A stretch of 64,000 nucleotides of DNA from assembly GCF_019645835.1 (NCBI RefSeq), contig NZ_CP080998.1, positions 2,790,001-2,854,000 on the forward strand, written 5' to 3'. The notes under the pieces are model-generated. The model did not search any database and had not been told where the DNA came from. It worked only from the letters and a program-made list of their open reading frames with translations. This document shows positions 18,959 to 28,154 of the stretch, in pieces; the stretch's first letter is position 1, and the number at the start of each line of letters is the position of its first letter. Position numbers and translations under genes: made by a program. The stretch is from Mycolicibacterium holsaticum DSM 44478 = JCM 12374 (GTDB lineage Bacteria > Actinomycetota > Actinomycetes > Mycobacteriales > Mycobacteriaceae).

Positions 18959-21703
18959 CTAGTGCGCGGCCGCATCCCAACTGCGGCCGAAGCCGACAGA
19001 CACCTCGAGCGGCACATCGAGCGGGTAGGCGTTGCCCATCCGCTCGCGCACCAGCTTCTCCAGGGCGTCGCGCTCGCCCGGCGCAACCTCGAACAGCAAC
19101 TCGTCGTGCACCTGCAGCAGCATCCGCGACGTCAACCCGGCGTCCTTGATCGCCTGGTCGACGTTGATCATCGCCACCTTGATGATGTCGGCGGCGCTGC
19201 CCTGGATCGGTGCGTTCAGCGCGGCCCGTTCGGCGGCCTCGCGGACCTGCCGGTTGCTGCTGTCGAGTTCGGGCAGGTAACGGCGGCGGCCCAGCACCGT
19301 CGACGTGTAGCCGTCCTTGCGCGCCTGGTCCACGACGGACTGCAGATAATCGCGCACCCCGCCGAACCGGTCGAAGTACTGCTCCATCTGCACCTTGGCT
19401 TCTTCGGTGGAGATCTTCAGCTGCGCGGACAGACCGTATGCGGACAACCCGTAGGCCAACCCGTAGGACATCGCCTTGACGCGGCGCCGCAGTTCGGCGG
19501 TGACCTCGTCGATCGGCACGGAGAACGCCCGCGACGCCACGAACGAGTGCAGGTCCTCACCGGTATTGAACGCCTCGATCAGCCCTTCGTCTTTGGACAG
19601 GTGCGCCATGATGCGCATCTCGATCTGGCTGTAGTCGGCGGTCATCAGCTCGGCGAAGTCGCCGTCGGCTCCCCTGCCGACCACGAACGCGTCCCGGATC
19701 CGTCGCCCCGCCTCGGTGCGGATCGGGATGTTCTGCAGGTTCGGCTCGGTCGAGGACAACCGGCCCGTCGCGGCGATGGTCTGGTTGAACGTGGTGTGTA
19801 TGCGTCCGTCGGAGGCCACCGAGTTCAGCAGCCCGTCGACGGTCACCTTGAGCCGGGTGGCGTCGCGGTGCGCCAGCAGGTGCTGCAGGAACGGATGGCC
19901 GGTCTTGTCGAACAGCGATTGCAGCGCGTCCGCATCCGTCGTGTAGCCGGTCTTGGTGCGTTTGGTCTTCGGCATCTCCAGCTCGTCGAACAGCACCACC
20001 TGCAGCTGTTTGGGCGAGCCGAGGTTGATCTGCTTGCCGATCACCGCGTACGCGGCCTCCGCCGCGTCGCGGATCTGGTCGGCGAACTCGCTCTGCAGCT
20101 CCCCGAGCCGCTCGAGGTCGACGGCGATGCCTGCGGTCTCCATCTCGGCGAGCACCCGCTGCACGGGCAGCTCCATGTTGTTCAGCAATGCCAGCGAGTC
20201 GATGCGCGCGAGCTCCTCGTCGAGCGCATCGGCGAGGTCCATCACCGCGCTGGCCCGCAGGATCAGCGTCTGCACGGCCTGGTCGTCCACGCCGTCGCTG
20301 TCATCGAGCAGCGAAAGTTGTTGCTGTTCAGGCTTTTCCGCGCGCAGTTCGCGTCGCAGGTACCGCAGCGAGAGGTCGTCGAGGGTGAAGCTGCGCTGTC
20401 CGGGCCGGACCAGGTAGGCCGCCAGCGCGGTGTCCGACGTGACGCCTGCGAGCGTCCAGCCGCGGCCTTCCAGGTCGTGCATCGCCAGCTTGGCTTCGTG
20501 CAGGGCCTTGGGCGAGCCCGGGTCGGCGAGCCAGGAGGCCAGCGCCGCCTCGTCCTCGGGGATCAGTGTGGCGGTGTCGAGGTAGCGGCCCTCGCCGTCG
20601 GCGGCGACGATCGCCACCGCGGTGGCGTCGCCGTCGAAGGCCTGATGCGTGCCCACCACGGCCAGGCCGAACCGGTTGCCCAGGCTGTGTTCGGCCAGCC
20701 AGCCGGCCAGCTCGCCCGGCTCCAGCGCCCCGCCGCGGATGTCGAAGCCCTGGTCGACCTCGGGATCGGCCGACGCCAGCGTCTCGAACAGCCGGTCGCG
20801 CAGCACCCGGAACTCCAGGTCGTCGAACAACCGGTGGATCTGGTCGCGGTTCCACGGCTGCATGCGCAGCGTGTCGGGGGTCTGGGCCAACGGCACGTCC
20901 TTGACCAGATCGGTCAGTTCCCGGTTGAGCACCACGCTGGACAGGTGGGCCCGCAGCGCATCGCCCACCTTGCCCTTCACCGCATCGACGTTGTCGACCA
21001 GCTCCTGCAGTGAACCGTATTCGGCGATCCATTTGGTGGCCGTCTTCTCCCCGACCCCCGGGATGCCCGGCAGGTTGTCGCTGGGATCACCGCGCAGCGC
21101 CGCGAAGTCGGGGTACTGCCGCGGGGTGAGCCCGTACTTCTCCACCACGGCCTCGGGGGTGAACCGGGTGAGCTCGCTGACGCCCTTGCGCGGGTACAGC
21201 ACCGTGACGTCGTCGCTGACCAGCTGCAGTGAGTCACGGTCGCCGCTGACGACCAGGACGCGGTAGCCGGCGTCCTCGGCCTGGGTGGCCAGGGTGGCGA
21301 TGATGTCGTCGGCCTCGAAACCCGGTTCGGCCAGCACGGTGATGCCGAGCGCGCCCAGCACCTCCTTGGTGATGTCGATCTGGCCGCGGAACTCGTCGGG
21401 TGTGGACGACCGGCCCGCCTTGTACTCCGGGTACTTGTCGACGCGGAACGTCTGCCTGGACACGTCGAACGCCGCGGCGATATGGCTGGGCTGTTCGTCG
21501 CGCAGCAGGTTGATCAGCATCGCGGTGAAGCCGTAGACGGCGTTGGTGGTCAGCCCGCCCCTGGTCTTGAAGTTCTCCGCCGGCAACGCGTAAAACGCCC
21601 GGTATGCCAGCGAATTACCGTCCAACAGCATCAATGTCGGCTTCTGCTCGGCTCCGGGAGCCGAACCCGGCTTCTTGTCTGCGGCGGTGGTGGCTGAGCT
21701 CAC
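18959..21703 (-). CDS. polA: DNA polymerase I
   Basis: A 914-residue replicative-repair polymerase. Residues 20-320 are the 5' nuclease (LLDGNSLAYRAFYALP, then GDRDSLQLV and the helix-hairpin-helix LPGIPGVGEKTA). The middle domain is the 3'-exonuclease fold, which in mycobacterial PolA lacks catalytic acidic residues. The polymerase has motif A DYSQIEMRIMAHLS, motif B RRRVKAMSYGLAYGLSAYG and motif C QVHDELLFEV. The GTG at 21703 is 6 nt after TAGAGT, so it is probably leaderless, and a degenerate damage-promoter -35 sits at the correct spacing. thrE follows. Confidence 0.97.
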   Translation of the reverse strand: MSSATTAADKKPGSAPGAEQKPTLMLLDGNSLAYRAFYALPAENFKTRGGLTTNAVYGFTAMLINLLRDEQPSHIAAAFDVSRQTFRVDKYPEYKAGRSSTPDEFRGQIDITKEVLGALGITVLAEPGFEADDIIATLATQAEDAGYRVLVVSGDRDSLQLVSDDVTVLYPRKGVSELTRFTPEAVVEKYGLTPRQYPDFAALRGDPSDNLPGIPGVGEKTATKWIAEYGSLQELVDNVDAVKGKVGDALRAHLSSVVLNRELTDLVKDVPLAQTPDTLRMQPWNRDQIHRLFDDLEFRVLRDRLFETLASADPEVDQGFDIRGGALEPGELAGWLAEHSLGNRFGLAVVGTHQAFDGDATAVAIVAADGEGRYLDTATLIPEDEAALASWLADPGSPKALHEAKLAMHDLEGRGWTLAGVTSDTALAAYLVRPGQRSFTLDDLSLRYLRRELRAEKPEQQQLSLLDDSDGVDDQAVQTLILRASAVMDLADALDEELARIDSLALLNNMELPVQRVLAEMETAGIAVDLERLGELQSEFADQIRDAAEAAYAVIGKQINLGSPKQLQVVLFDELEMPKTKRTKTGYTTDADALQSLFDKTGHPFLQHLLAHRDATRLKVTVDGLLNSVASDGRIHTTFNQTIAATGRLSSTEPNLQNIPIRTEAGRRIRDAFVVGRGADGDFAELMTADYSQIEMRIMAHLSKDEGLIEAFNTGEDLHSFVASRAFSVPIDEVTAELRRRVKAMSYGLAYGLSAYGLSAQLKISTEEAKVQMEQYFDRFGGVRDYLQSVVDQARKDGYTSTVLGRRRYLPELDSSNRQVREAAERAALNAPIQGSAADIIKVAMINVDQAIKDAGLTSRMLLQVHDELLFEVAPGERDALEKLVRERMGNAYPLDVPLEVSVGFGRSWDAAAH

Positions 21704-21709
21704 GGCCTC

Positions 21710-21732
21710 ACTCTATGCACCGCCTGAGACAA
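21710..21732 (-). promoter_or_regulatory. polA promoter with degenerate damage-type -35
   Basis: Minus strand TTGTCTCAG (21732-21724), eight bases, TAGAGT (21715-21710). TTGTC and the spacing fit the PafBC promoter but the second half of the -35 box does not (6 of 9 positions). The -10 and leaderless start are well supported; damage control is only a possibility. Confidence 0.4.
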
Positions 21733-21761
21733 GCAGTAGGCACCCTCGACCGCTTCTGGCC

Positions 21762-22115
21762 TCAGAAACCCAGGAACATCCGGAACTGCTGACCGACCTC
21801 CATCGACTGGCCGATGCGCACCAGCCAGCCGTCGAGCGCGGCCTTGGTCTCCGCCGAGCTCCAGCCCCGCTCCTCGGCGATGCCGATCATCCCGGCCTGA
21901 TCGACGATCCCGCGGGCCTGCGCCTCGCGGGCCAGCCTGGCGTAGTCCTGCAGCGAGATGCCGTTGATGGGTTGCCAGATCGGATCGTCGAAGCCGCGGT
22001 GCTGTGCCGCGGATCCGCCGATCGCGGCGAGGTCGATCGGTCCGGCGGTGCGGACGTCCACGGTGTGCCGGGCCGAGGTCGCCGTCTTTGCTCGTTTTCC
22101 GGCACGACGCACCAT
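21762..22115 (-). CDS. Conserved-looking small protein of unknown function
   Basis: A 117-residue soluble protein that I do not recognise with confidence. After a basic N-terminus the sequence has a plausible globular region: FDDPIWQPINGISLQDYARL, a helix AREAQARGIVDQAGMIGIAEERGWSSAETKAALDGWLVRIGQS and the end FRMFLGF. The composition looks like a real gene rather than an antisense shadow, with hydrophobic residues spaced as in helices. It lies between polA and the divergent Rv1628c-like gene and has no counterpart that I remember in M. tuberculosis at this place. It has no signal peptide, membrane helix or Cys cluster. Confidence 0.6.
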   Translation of the reverse strand: MVRRAGKRAKTATSARHTVDVRTAGPIDLAAIGGSAAQHRGFDDPIWQPINGISLQDYARLAREAQARGIVDQAGMIGIAEERGWSSAETKAALDGWLVRIGQSMEVGQQFRMFLGF

Positions 22116-22255
22116 CGCTTAGCCGACCCCCAATCTGCCCGCGCCAGATCGTGATGTATGCGCGGACGCTACTCCCGTAACCCGCATGTATGGCTGGGAA
22201 TCGTCGAGGTCGTGGGCCGGCCGGGCGCGGTGACGACGCGATCCGGCGGTGGAAC

Positions 22256-22269
22256 TGGAACACGTTTCA
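22256..22269. promoter_or_regulatory. KstR-type operator
   Basis: The site fits TnnAACnnGTTnnA exactly (T-GG-AAC-AC-GTT-TC-A), the consensus of the cholesterol-responsive TetR repressor KstR, with dyad symmetry extending to ACTG...CAGT (22254-22271). It covers the -35 region of the promoter whose -10 is TAGGCT at 22289-22294. I recall Rv1627c and Rv1628c being listed in the KstR regulon. Confidence 0.8.
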
Positions 22270-22301
22270 GTCTCAGATGGCGGGTCGGTAGGCTGACCGA
22301 C

Positions 22302-22742
22302 GTGTCAGTTGCCTCCTCTCAGCCAGCCGTCGACGGGTGGTTTGCCACCGACGAGTCCGGCGCGCCCTATTTGATCGGTAGTAAATGTCATCGGTGCGGG
22401 ACTTATGTGTTTCCGCCGCGCGCCACCAACTGCCCCAACCCCGCATGTGGGGGTGATGAGTTGGCGCAGGTGCCGTTGTCGCGTCGGGGCACGTTGTGGA
22501 GTTACACCGAGAACCGCTATCCGCCGCCGGCGCCCTACCCGGCGCCTGATCCCTTCGAACCGTTCGCGATCGCGGCCGTGCAACTGGCCGACGAGGGGCT
22601 GATCATTTTGGGCAAGGTGGTCGACGGCACCCTGGCCGAACACCTCAAGGTCGGCATGGAGATGGAGTTGTCCACCATGACGCTGTATGTCGACGATGAC
22701 GGCGTCGACCGTGTCGTATACGCCTGGAAGGTGGCCCAATGA
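22302..22742 (+). CDS. Zinc-ribbon/OB-fold acyl-CoA-binding partner protein (Rv1628c-like)
   Basis: A 146-residue protein of the DUF35 type: an N-terminal zinc ribbon (CHRC, then CPNPAC, about residues 32-52) followed by an OB fold (GTLWSYTENRYPPPAPYP, then AAVQLADEGLIILGKVVDG). Such proteins form complexes with thiolase or aldolase partners in steroid and lipid degradation. GTG 22302 is 7 nt after TAGGCT, which fits a leaderless mRNA, so upstream in-frame starts are rejected. It overlaps the thiolase-like gene by ATGA at 22739, indicating a two-protein complex, and is probably derepressed by KstR during sterol use. Confidence 0.9.
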   Translation: MSVASSQPAVDGWFATDESGAPYLIGSKCHRCGTYVFPPRATNCPNPACGGDELAQVPLSRRGTLWSYTENRYPPPAPYPAPDPFEPFAIAAVQLADEGLIILGKVVDGTLAEHLKVGMEMELSTMTLYVDDDGVDRVVYAWKVAQ

Positions 22743-23947
22743 GCACTGACACCCCAGCACCGCTCTACATCCTGGGCGCGGGCATGCACCCGTGGGGCAA
22801 GTGGGGCCGTGACTTCACCGAGTACGGGGTGATCGCCGCGCGCGCCGCGCTGGCCGATGCCGGCCTGGACTGGCCGCAGATCCAGATGGTCGCCGGTGCC
22901 GACACCATCCGAAACGGCTATCCCGGTTTCATCGCCGGCTCCACGTTCGCCCAAAAGCTGGGCTGGAACGGGGTTCCGGTGTCCTCCTCCTACGCCGCGT
23001 GCGCCAGCGGCTCGCAGGCCCTGCAGAGCGCACGCGCCCACATTCTGGCCGGGTTCTGCGATGTGGCGCTGGTGATCGGTGCGGATACCACACCCAAGGG
23101 AGCGTTCGCCCCGGTCGGCGGTGAACGCAAAAACGACCCGGATTGGCAGCGCTTCCACCTGATCGGGGCGATGAACCCGGTGTACTTCGCGCTGTTGGCG
23201 CGGCGCCGGATGGATCTCTACGGCGCCACCCCCGAGGACTTCGCCCAGGTCAAGGTGAAAAACTCCCGCCACGGCCTGCAGAACCCGAATGCCCGCTACC
23301 GCAAGGAATCCGCCGTCGAAGACGTACTCGCCAGCCCGGTCGTCGCCGACCCGCTGCACCAGCTCGACATCTGCGCGACCTCGGACGGTGCGGCCGCACT
23401 GATCGTGGCGAGCAAGGCGTTCGCGCAGAAGCACCTCGGTTCCCTGGAGGGAGTGCCTTCGGTGCGCGCGGTCAGCACGGTGACGCCTCGTTATCCGCAG
23501 CATCTTCCTGAACTACCGGATATCGCAACCGATTCCACCGCCGCGGTAGCCGCACCCGAGCGGGTGTTCAAGGACCAGATCCTCGACGCTGCCTACGCTG
23601 AGGCCGGGATCGGTCCCGAGGATGTGAACCTCGCCGAGGTCTACGATCTGTCCACGGCCCTGGAGCTGGACTGGTACGAGCATCTGGGGCTGTGCGCCAA
23701 AGGTGAAGCCGAACAACTGCTCCGCAGCGGCGCAACCACCATCGGCGGCAAGGTCCCCGTCAACCCGTCCGGCGGGCTGGCCTGCTTCGGCGAAGCCATT
23801 CCGGCACAAGCCATCGCCCAAGTCTGCGAACTGACCTGGCAACTCAAAGGCCAAGCCACCGGCCGCCAAGTCGAACACGCCAACGTCGGCATCACCGCGA
23901 ACCAGGGCCTGTTCGGCCACGGCTCGTCGGTGATCGTCGCCCGCTAG
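22739..23947 (+). CDS. Thiolase-like lipid-transfer protein (Rv1627c-like)
   Basis: A 402-residue member of the SCP-x/thiolase superfamily. The active-site Cys lies in SYAACASGSQALQSA and the C-terminal NPSGGLACFGEAIPAQAIAQ supplies the conserved glycine loop. Annotated relatives are called non-specific lipid-transfer proteins or acetyl-CoA acetyltransferases; in sterol catabolism they pair with a DUF35 protein to act on acyl-CoA intermediates. The start overlaps the upstream gene (ATGA). The exact substrate is unknown; a role in steroid or branched lipid breakdown is inferred from the KstR-type site. Confidence 0.9.
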   Translation: MSTDTPAPLYILGAGMHPWGKWGRDFTEYGVIAARAALADAGLDWPQIQMVAGADTIRNGYPGFIAGSTFAQKLGWNGVPVSSSYAACASGSQALQSARAHILAGFCDVALVIGADTTPKGAFAPVGGERKNDPDWQRFHLIGAMNPVYFALLARRRMDLYGATPEDFAQVKVKNSRHGLQNPNARYRKESAVEDVLASPVVADPLHQLDICATSDGAAALIVASKAFAQKHLGSLEGVPSVRAVSTVTPRYPQHLPELPDIATDSTAAVAAPERVFKDQILDAAYAEAGIGPEDVNLAEVYDLSTALELDWYEHLGLCAKGEAEQLLRSGATTIGGKVPVNPSGGLACFGEAIPAQAIAQVCELTWQLKGQATGRQVEHANVGITANQGLFGHGSSVIVAR

Positions 23948-23973
23948 ACCCCAGCCTTTCTCGGCGAGCGTGC

Positions 23974-24255
23974 GTGTCCTCCTCACGAGCGGTGGGCCCA
24001 GCGGGCGACACACCGGGTTGCGGTGCGAGTTCACGCACGCTTGTCGTGCGGGTCAAACCGGGCAGCCGAAAAGGACCGTTGGTGGAGGTCGGCGACGACG
24101 GGTCGCTGACGATCTACGTGCCGGAGCGCGCGGTCGACGGCAAGGCCAACGCGGCTGTCGCCAAGGTGCTGGCGCGTCACCTCGACGTGGCTCCCAGTCG
24201 GGTGCGGTTGGTTTCGGGTCAGACGGCGCGGGTCAAGCGGTTCCGCATCGACTAG
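23974..24255 (+). CDS. DUF167 (UPF0235) family protein
   Basis: A protein of at most 93 residues of the DUF167 family, small alpha/beta proteins of unknown function. The family core is clear: VVRVKPGSRKGPLVEVGDDGSL, then IYVPERAVDGKANAAVAKVLARHL and the end VRLVSGQTARVKRFRI. The start is uncertain: GTG 23974 gives an unusual Gly/Ser-rich N-terminus, GTG 23992 is shorter, and GTG 24046 would cut into the first strand. It lies 26 bp after the thiolase-like gene on the same strand and converges on livF. Confidence 0.8.
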   Translation: MSSSRAVGPAGDTPGCGASSRTLVVRVKPGSRKGPLVEVGDDGSLTIYVPERAVDGKANAAVAKVLARHLDVAPSRVRLVSGQTARVKRFRID

Positions 24256-24271
24256 CCCGTCCGGATGGCGC

Positions 24272-24998
<727 letters not shown>

Positions 24999-25015
<17 letters not shown>

Positions 25016-25826
25016 CGGGCACTCCCAGGTAGGCCGCGATGACCCGGGGGTCTTCGCGGATCTCGGCAGGCAGGCCGTCGGCGATCTTGCGGCCGAACTC
25101 GAGCACGACGATGCGGTCGGTCACCCCCATGACCAGCCGCATGTCGTGCTCGATCAACAGCACGGTGTACCCGTCGTCGCGGATCTTCTGGATCAGCTCG
25201 ATCAGCGCGGCCTTCTCGCGAGGGTTGAACCCGGCGGCGGGTTCGTCGAGGCAGAGCAGTTTGGGCTCGGTGGCCAGCGCGCGGGCGATCTCCAGGCGCC
25301 GCTGGTCGCCGTATGACAGGTTTTTCGCCTTCTCCTCGCCGCGGTGCGCGATGCCGACAAAATGCAGCAGCGCCGCCGAGCGTTCGATCGCCGAGCGCTC
25401 CTCGCGGCGGTGGCGCGGCGTGCGCACCAACGCCCCTGGCACCGAGGTGAAGTGACGCGCATCGGTGCCGACCATAACGTTCTCCAGCGCAGTCATCTCA
25501 CCCCACAGGCGGATGTTCTGGAACGTGCGGGCGATGCCGCGGCGGGTGATCTGGTGACGTTTGATCCGGCCCAGCGGTGCACCGTCGAACAACACCGTGC
25601 CCGACGTCGGCCGGTACACACCGGTGATGGCGTTGAAGCAGGTGGTCTTGCCCGCGCCGTTGGGTCCGATCAGGCCGAGGATCTCGCCGCGGCGGATACT
25701 GAACGACACCGAATCCAGCGCCACCAGGCCGCCGAACTTCATGGTCAGTTCCTTTGTCTGCAGCAGGATTTCGCCCTCTGCAGCGTGGATGTCGCGGTGT
25801 ACGCCGGCGAGTTCCTCGATCGTCAC
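24999..25826 (-). CDS. livG: Branched-chain amino acid ABC transporter ATP-binding protein LivG
   Basis: A 275-residue ABC ATPase partner of LivF: Walker A GPNGAGKTT, LivG-type RTFQNIRLWGEMTALENVMVG, signature LSYGDQRRLEIARAL, Walker B CLDEPAAGFNP and LIEHDMRLVMGV. GTG 25826 overlaps the livM stop as GTGA; the much longer in-frame extension upstream is antisense-like and lies inside livM. With LivF it forms the heteromeric ATPase of the importer. Confidence 0.95.
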
Positions 25827-27028
25827 CGCGCCGACTCCTTCTCCGGCGAGCGCAACAGGTCGCGTGCGACCTTGCCGTAGGTCAGCAGTTGCTGGCGCGC
25901 CGGGAACAGGCCCTGGGGGCGGAAGATCATCAGCATCACCAGCGCCAGCCCGAAGAACAGGTACTTCAGGTCGCCGAGGTTGATCCCGAGGAACTCCACG
26001 CCCAGCAACCGGTTCGGCAGGTAGACGATGATGAACGCCCCCACCACGACGCCGAGTTTGTTGCCCTGCCCGCCCAGCACCACCGCGCACAGGAACAGCA
26101 TCGAGTTGATGATGTTGAACGTCGGCGGCGCGACGAACTGCACCTGCCCGGCGTACAGCGCCCCGGACAGCCCGCCGATCGCCGCGCCGATGACGAACGC
26201 CCACAGTTTGAACCGGAACGCGTTGACGCCCATGACCTCCGCGGCGTCCTCGTCCTCGCGGATGGCGATCCACGCGCGCCCGACCCGGCTGCGTTCCAGG
26301 TTGCCGACCAGGATGAGGATCACGACCATCAGGACGATGCCGAGCCAGAACCACCATGTGCCGTAGTTGGCTTCCCCGGCCGAGTTGCCGCTGGAGAACA
26401 CCCCTTCGGGTAGCCGTTCGTTCTCACCCAGGCGCGGATAGGCGACCTCGTTGAGGCCCCGAGGCCCGTTGGTGACCTCCGACAGGTTGTCGGCCATCAG
26501 CCGGATGATCTCGCCGAATCCCAGCGTGACGATGGCCAGGTAGTCGCCGCGCAACCGGAGCGTCGGCGTACCCAGGATCAGCCCGCTCAGCGCGGTGATG
26601 GCCATCGCCAACGGCACACACGCCAGCCAGGCCCAGTCCTCGTGCAGCCAACCGGTGGGCCCCATCTTGTTCCACGGGCTGTTCGGGCTGGTGAGCAGCG
26701 CGACGGTATAGGCGCCGACGGCGTAGAAGCCGACGTACCCCAGGTCGAGCAGGCCGGCCTGGCCCACGACGACGTTCAGGCCGATCGCGATGATCGCGAC
26801 CATGGCGAACTGCGCCATGGTTCCGCCGAAGCTGATGTTGGGGGTGTCCAGGAACGGCGGCGGAAACAGCGGCAGCAGTGCGAGCAACCCGAACGCGAGG
26901 ACCCCGAAGCCCCACTTCTGCACGCGCGAAAGGCGATCCCACCACTGGCGCACCGCATCCCCTGGCGCCAACACCTTCGCGGACCACCCCGATGTGCGAT
27001 CCGCCTGCGGCTTCTCGCTGGGCCTCAT
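25823..27028 (-). CDS. livM: Branched-chain amino acid ABC transporter permease LivM
   Basis: A 401-residue integral membrane permease with about nine to ten hydrophobic helices. The conserved GLNVVVGQAGLLDLGYVGFYAVGAY and LRLRGDYLAIVTLGFGEIIR are diagnostic of LivM, as is the EDEDAAEVMGVN coupling loop. An N-terminal cytoplasmic extension of about 35 residues is longer than in E. coli LivM. Its start overlaps the livH stop (ATGA) and its stop overlaps the livG GTG, so subunit synthesis is coupled. Confidence 0.94.
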   Translation of the reverse strand: MRPSEKPQADRTSGWSAKVLAPGDAVRQWWDRLSRVQKWGFGVLAFGLLALLPLFPPPFLDTPNISFGGTMAQFAMVAIIAIGLNVVVGQAGLLDLGYVGFYAVGAYTVALLTSPNSPWNKMGPTGWLHEDWAWLACVPLAMAITALSGLILGTPTLRLRGDYLAIVTLGFGEIIRLMADNLSEVTNGPRGLNEVAYPRLGENERLPEGVFSSGNSAGEANYGTWWFWLGIVLMVVILILVGNLERSRVGRAWIAIREDEDAAEVMGVNAFRFKLWAFVIGAAIGGLSGALYAGQVQFVAPPTFNIINSMLFLCAVVLGGQGNKLGVVVGAFIIVYLPNRLLGVEFLGINLGDLKYLFFGLALVMLMIFRPQGLFPARQQLLTYGKVARDLLRSPEKESAR

Positions 27029-28071
27029 GCTCGTGCCTTTCCAAGGCTCTCACCGAGTATCCCGGTCGGTCGGAAGAACAACACCAGAACCAGCAGAACG
27101 AACGCCACCACGTCACGCCACTGGGTGCCGAAGACCGCCTGCCCGTAATTCTCGATGATGCCCAGCAGCAGCCCGCCCAGCAGGGCGCCGCGCAGGTTGC
27201 CGATGCCCCCGAGCACCGCGGCCGCGAACGCCTTGATCCCGAGCAGAAAGCCGCCGGAGTAGATGATGCCCTGCGGCACCTTCAACGTGTACAGCAACGC
27301 CGCCGCCCCGGCCAGCAGGCCGCCGATGAGAAACGTCATCATGATGACCCGTTCCCGCGACACGCCCATCAGCGTCGCGGTGTCCGGATCCTGGGCCACC
27401 GCACGGATGCCGCGGCCGAACTTCGTTTGGTTGATGGCCAAGTCGGTCAGCAGGGCCAGGATCAGCGCGGCGATGACGATGATCAGCGTGATGTTGGAGA
27501 CCGCCGCGCCGAACACGGTGAACTGCGTCTCCGGGGCGACGAGCCGGATCGGTTGTTGCGCGTTGGATCCGCCGTACCCCTCGATGATCTTGGGCAGGAT
27601 GAAGTGCACGAACTCCTGCAACACGAACGACATGCCGATCGCGGTGATGAGAAAGGACAGCCGTCCGGCCCCGCGTCTGCGAAGCGGGCGATAGGCGACC
27701 GCCTCCAGACCCACCGCGGTGGTGGCGGACACCATCATCGCGAACAGCATGGCGATGCCCAGATACAGCACCGTCAGCGCGAGGCCTTTGTTGTAGGTGT
27801 TACCGCTCGGCGTGAACCCCAAGACCATGTCCAGGCAGAAGTAGGCGCCGAACATGCCGAACATGAAGACTTCGGAGTGGGCGAAGTTGATCAACTTCAG
27901 CACGCCGTAGACCAGCGTGTAGCCGACCGCCACCAGCGCGTAGATCGCACCCCACGACAGGCCGTCGATCGTCAGCTGCCAGAAACCGTCTCGTAGGCCG
28001 TCGAGGTTGAAGCTGATGTTGGCGGCCAGGCACGCGGACTCACCGACGCACTCGGGCAAAGTCCCGGTCAT
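27025..28071 (-). CDS. livH: Branched-chain amino acid ABC transporter permease LivH
   Basis: A 348-residue permease with about eight helices. LivH features are LSWGAIYALVAVGYTLVYGVLKLINFAHSEVFMFG near the N-terminus and DPDTATLMGVSRERVI as the EAA-like loop that contacts the ATPase. The N-terminal ~35 residues carry two Cys and are not part of the usual family core. It is separated from livK by an 83-bp gap with a strong hairpin, and overlaps livM. Confidence 0.94.
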   Translation of the reverse strand: MTGTLPECVGESACLAANISFNLDGLRDGFWQLTIDGLSWGAIYALVAVGYTLVYGVLKLINFAHSEVFMFGMFGAYFCLDMVLGFTPSGNTYNKGLALTVLYLGIAMLFAMMVSATTAVGLEAVAYRPLRRRGAGRLSFLITAIGMSFVLQEFVHFILPKIIEGYGGSNAQQPIRLVAPETQFTVFGAAVSNITLIIVIAALILALLTDLAINQTKFGRGIRAVAQDPDTATLMGVSRERVIMMTFLIGGLLAGAAALLYTLKVPQGIIYSGGFLLGIKAFAAAVLGGIGNLRGALLGGLLLGIIENYGQAVFGTQWRDVVAFVLLVLVLFFRPTGILGESLGKARA

Positions 28072-28106
28072 CCGGTGGCGGCTCCTCGAGGATATGTTGT
28101 TCTAGC

Positions 28107-28141
28107 GAAAACGCGTCCGAGCCTTACGGTCTCGGACGCGT
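28107..28141 (-). terminator. Hairpin with T-run between livK and livH (attenuator)
   Basis: Perfect 11-bp arms ACGCGTCCGAG (28111-28121) and CTCGGACGCGT (28131-28141) with a 9-nt loop. On the minus strand, the direction of the operon, the stem runs into TTTT then CGC. This is an intrinsic terminator shape placed inside the operon, so it probably lets some polymerase through and keeps the binding protein LivK in excess of the membrane and ATPase subunits. Confidence 0.8.
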
Positions 28142-28154
28142 CCCGCCTCGGCGG

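Noticed and set aside
18944..21013. Open frame of 689 codons on the plus strand
   Set aside because: It is antisense to polA, with low-complexity Gln/Val/Gly composition and no domain; polA motifs are complete on the minus strand.
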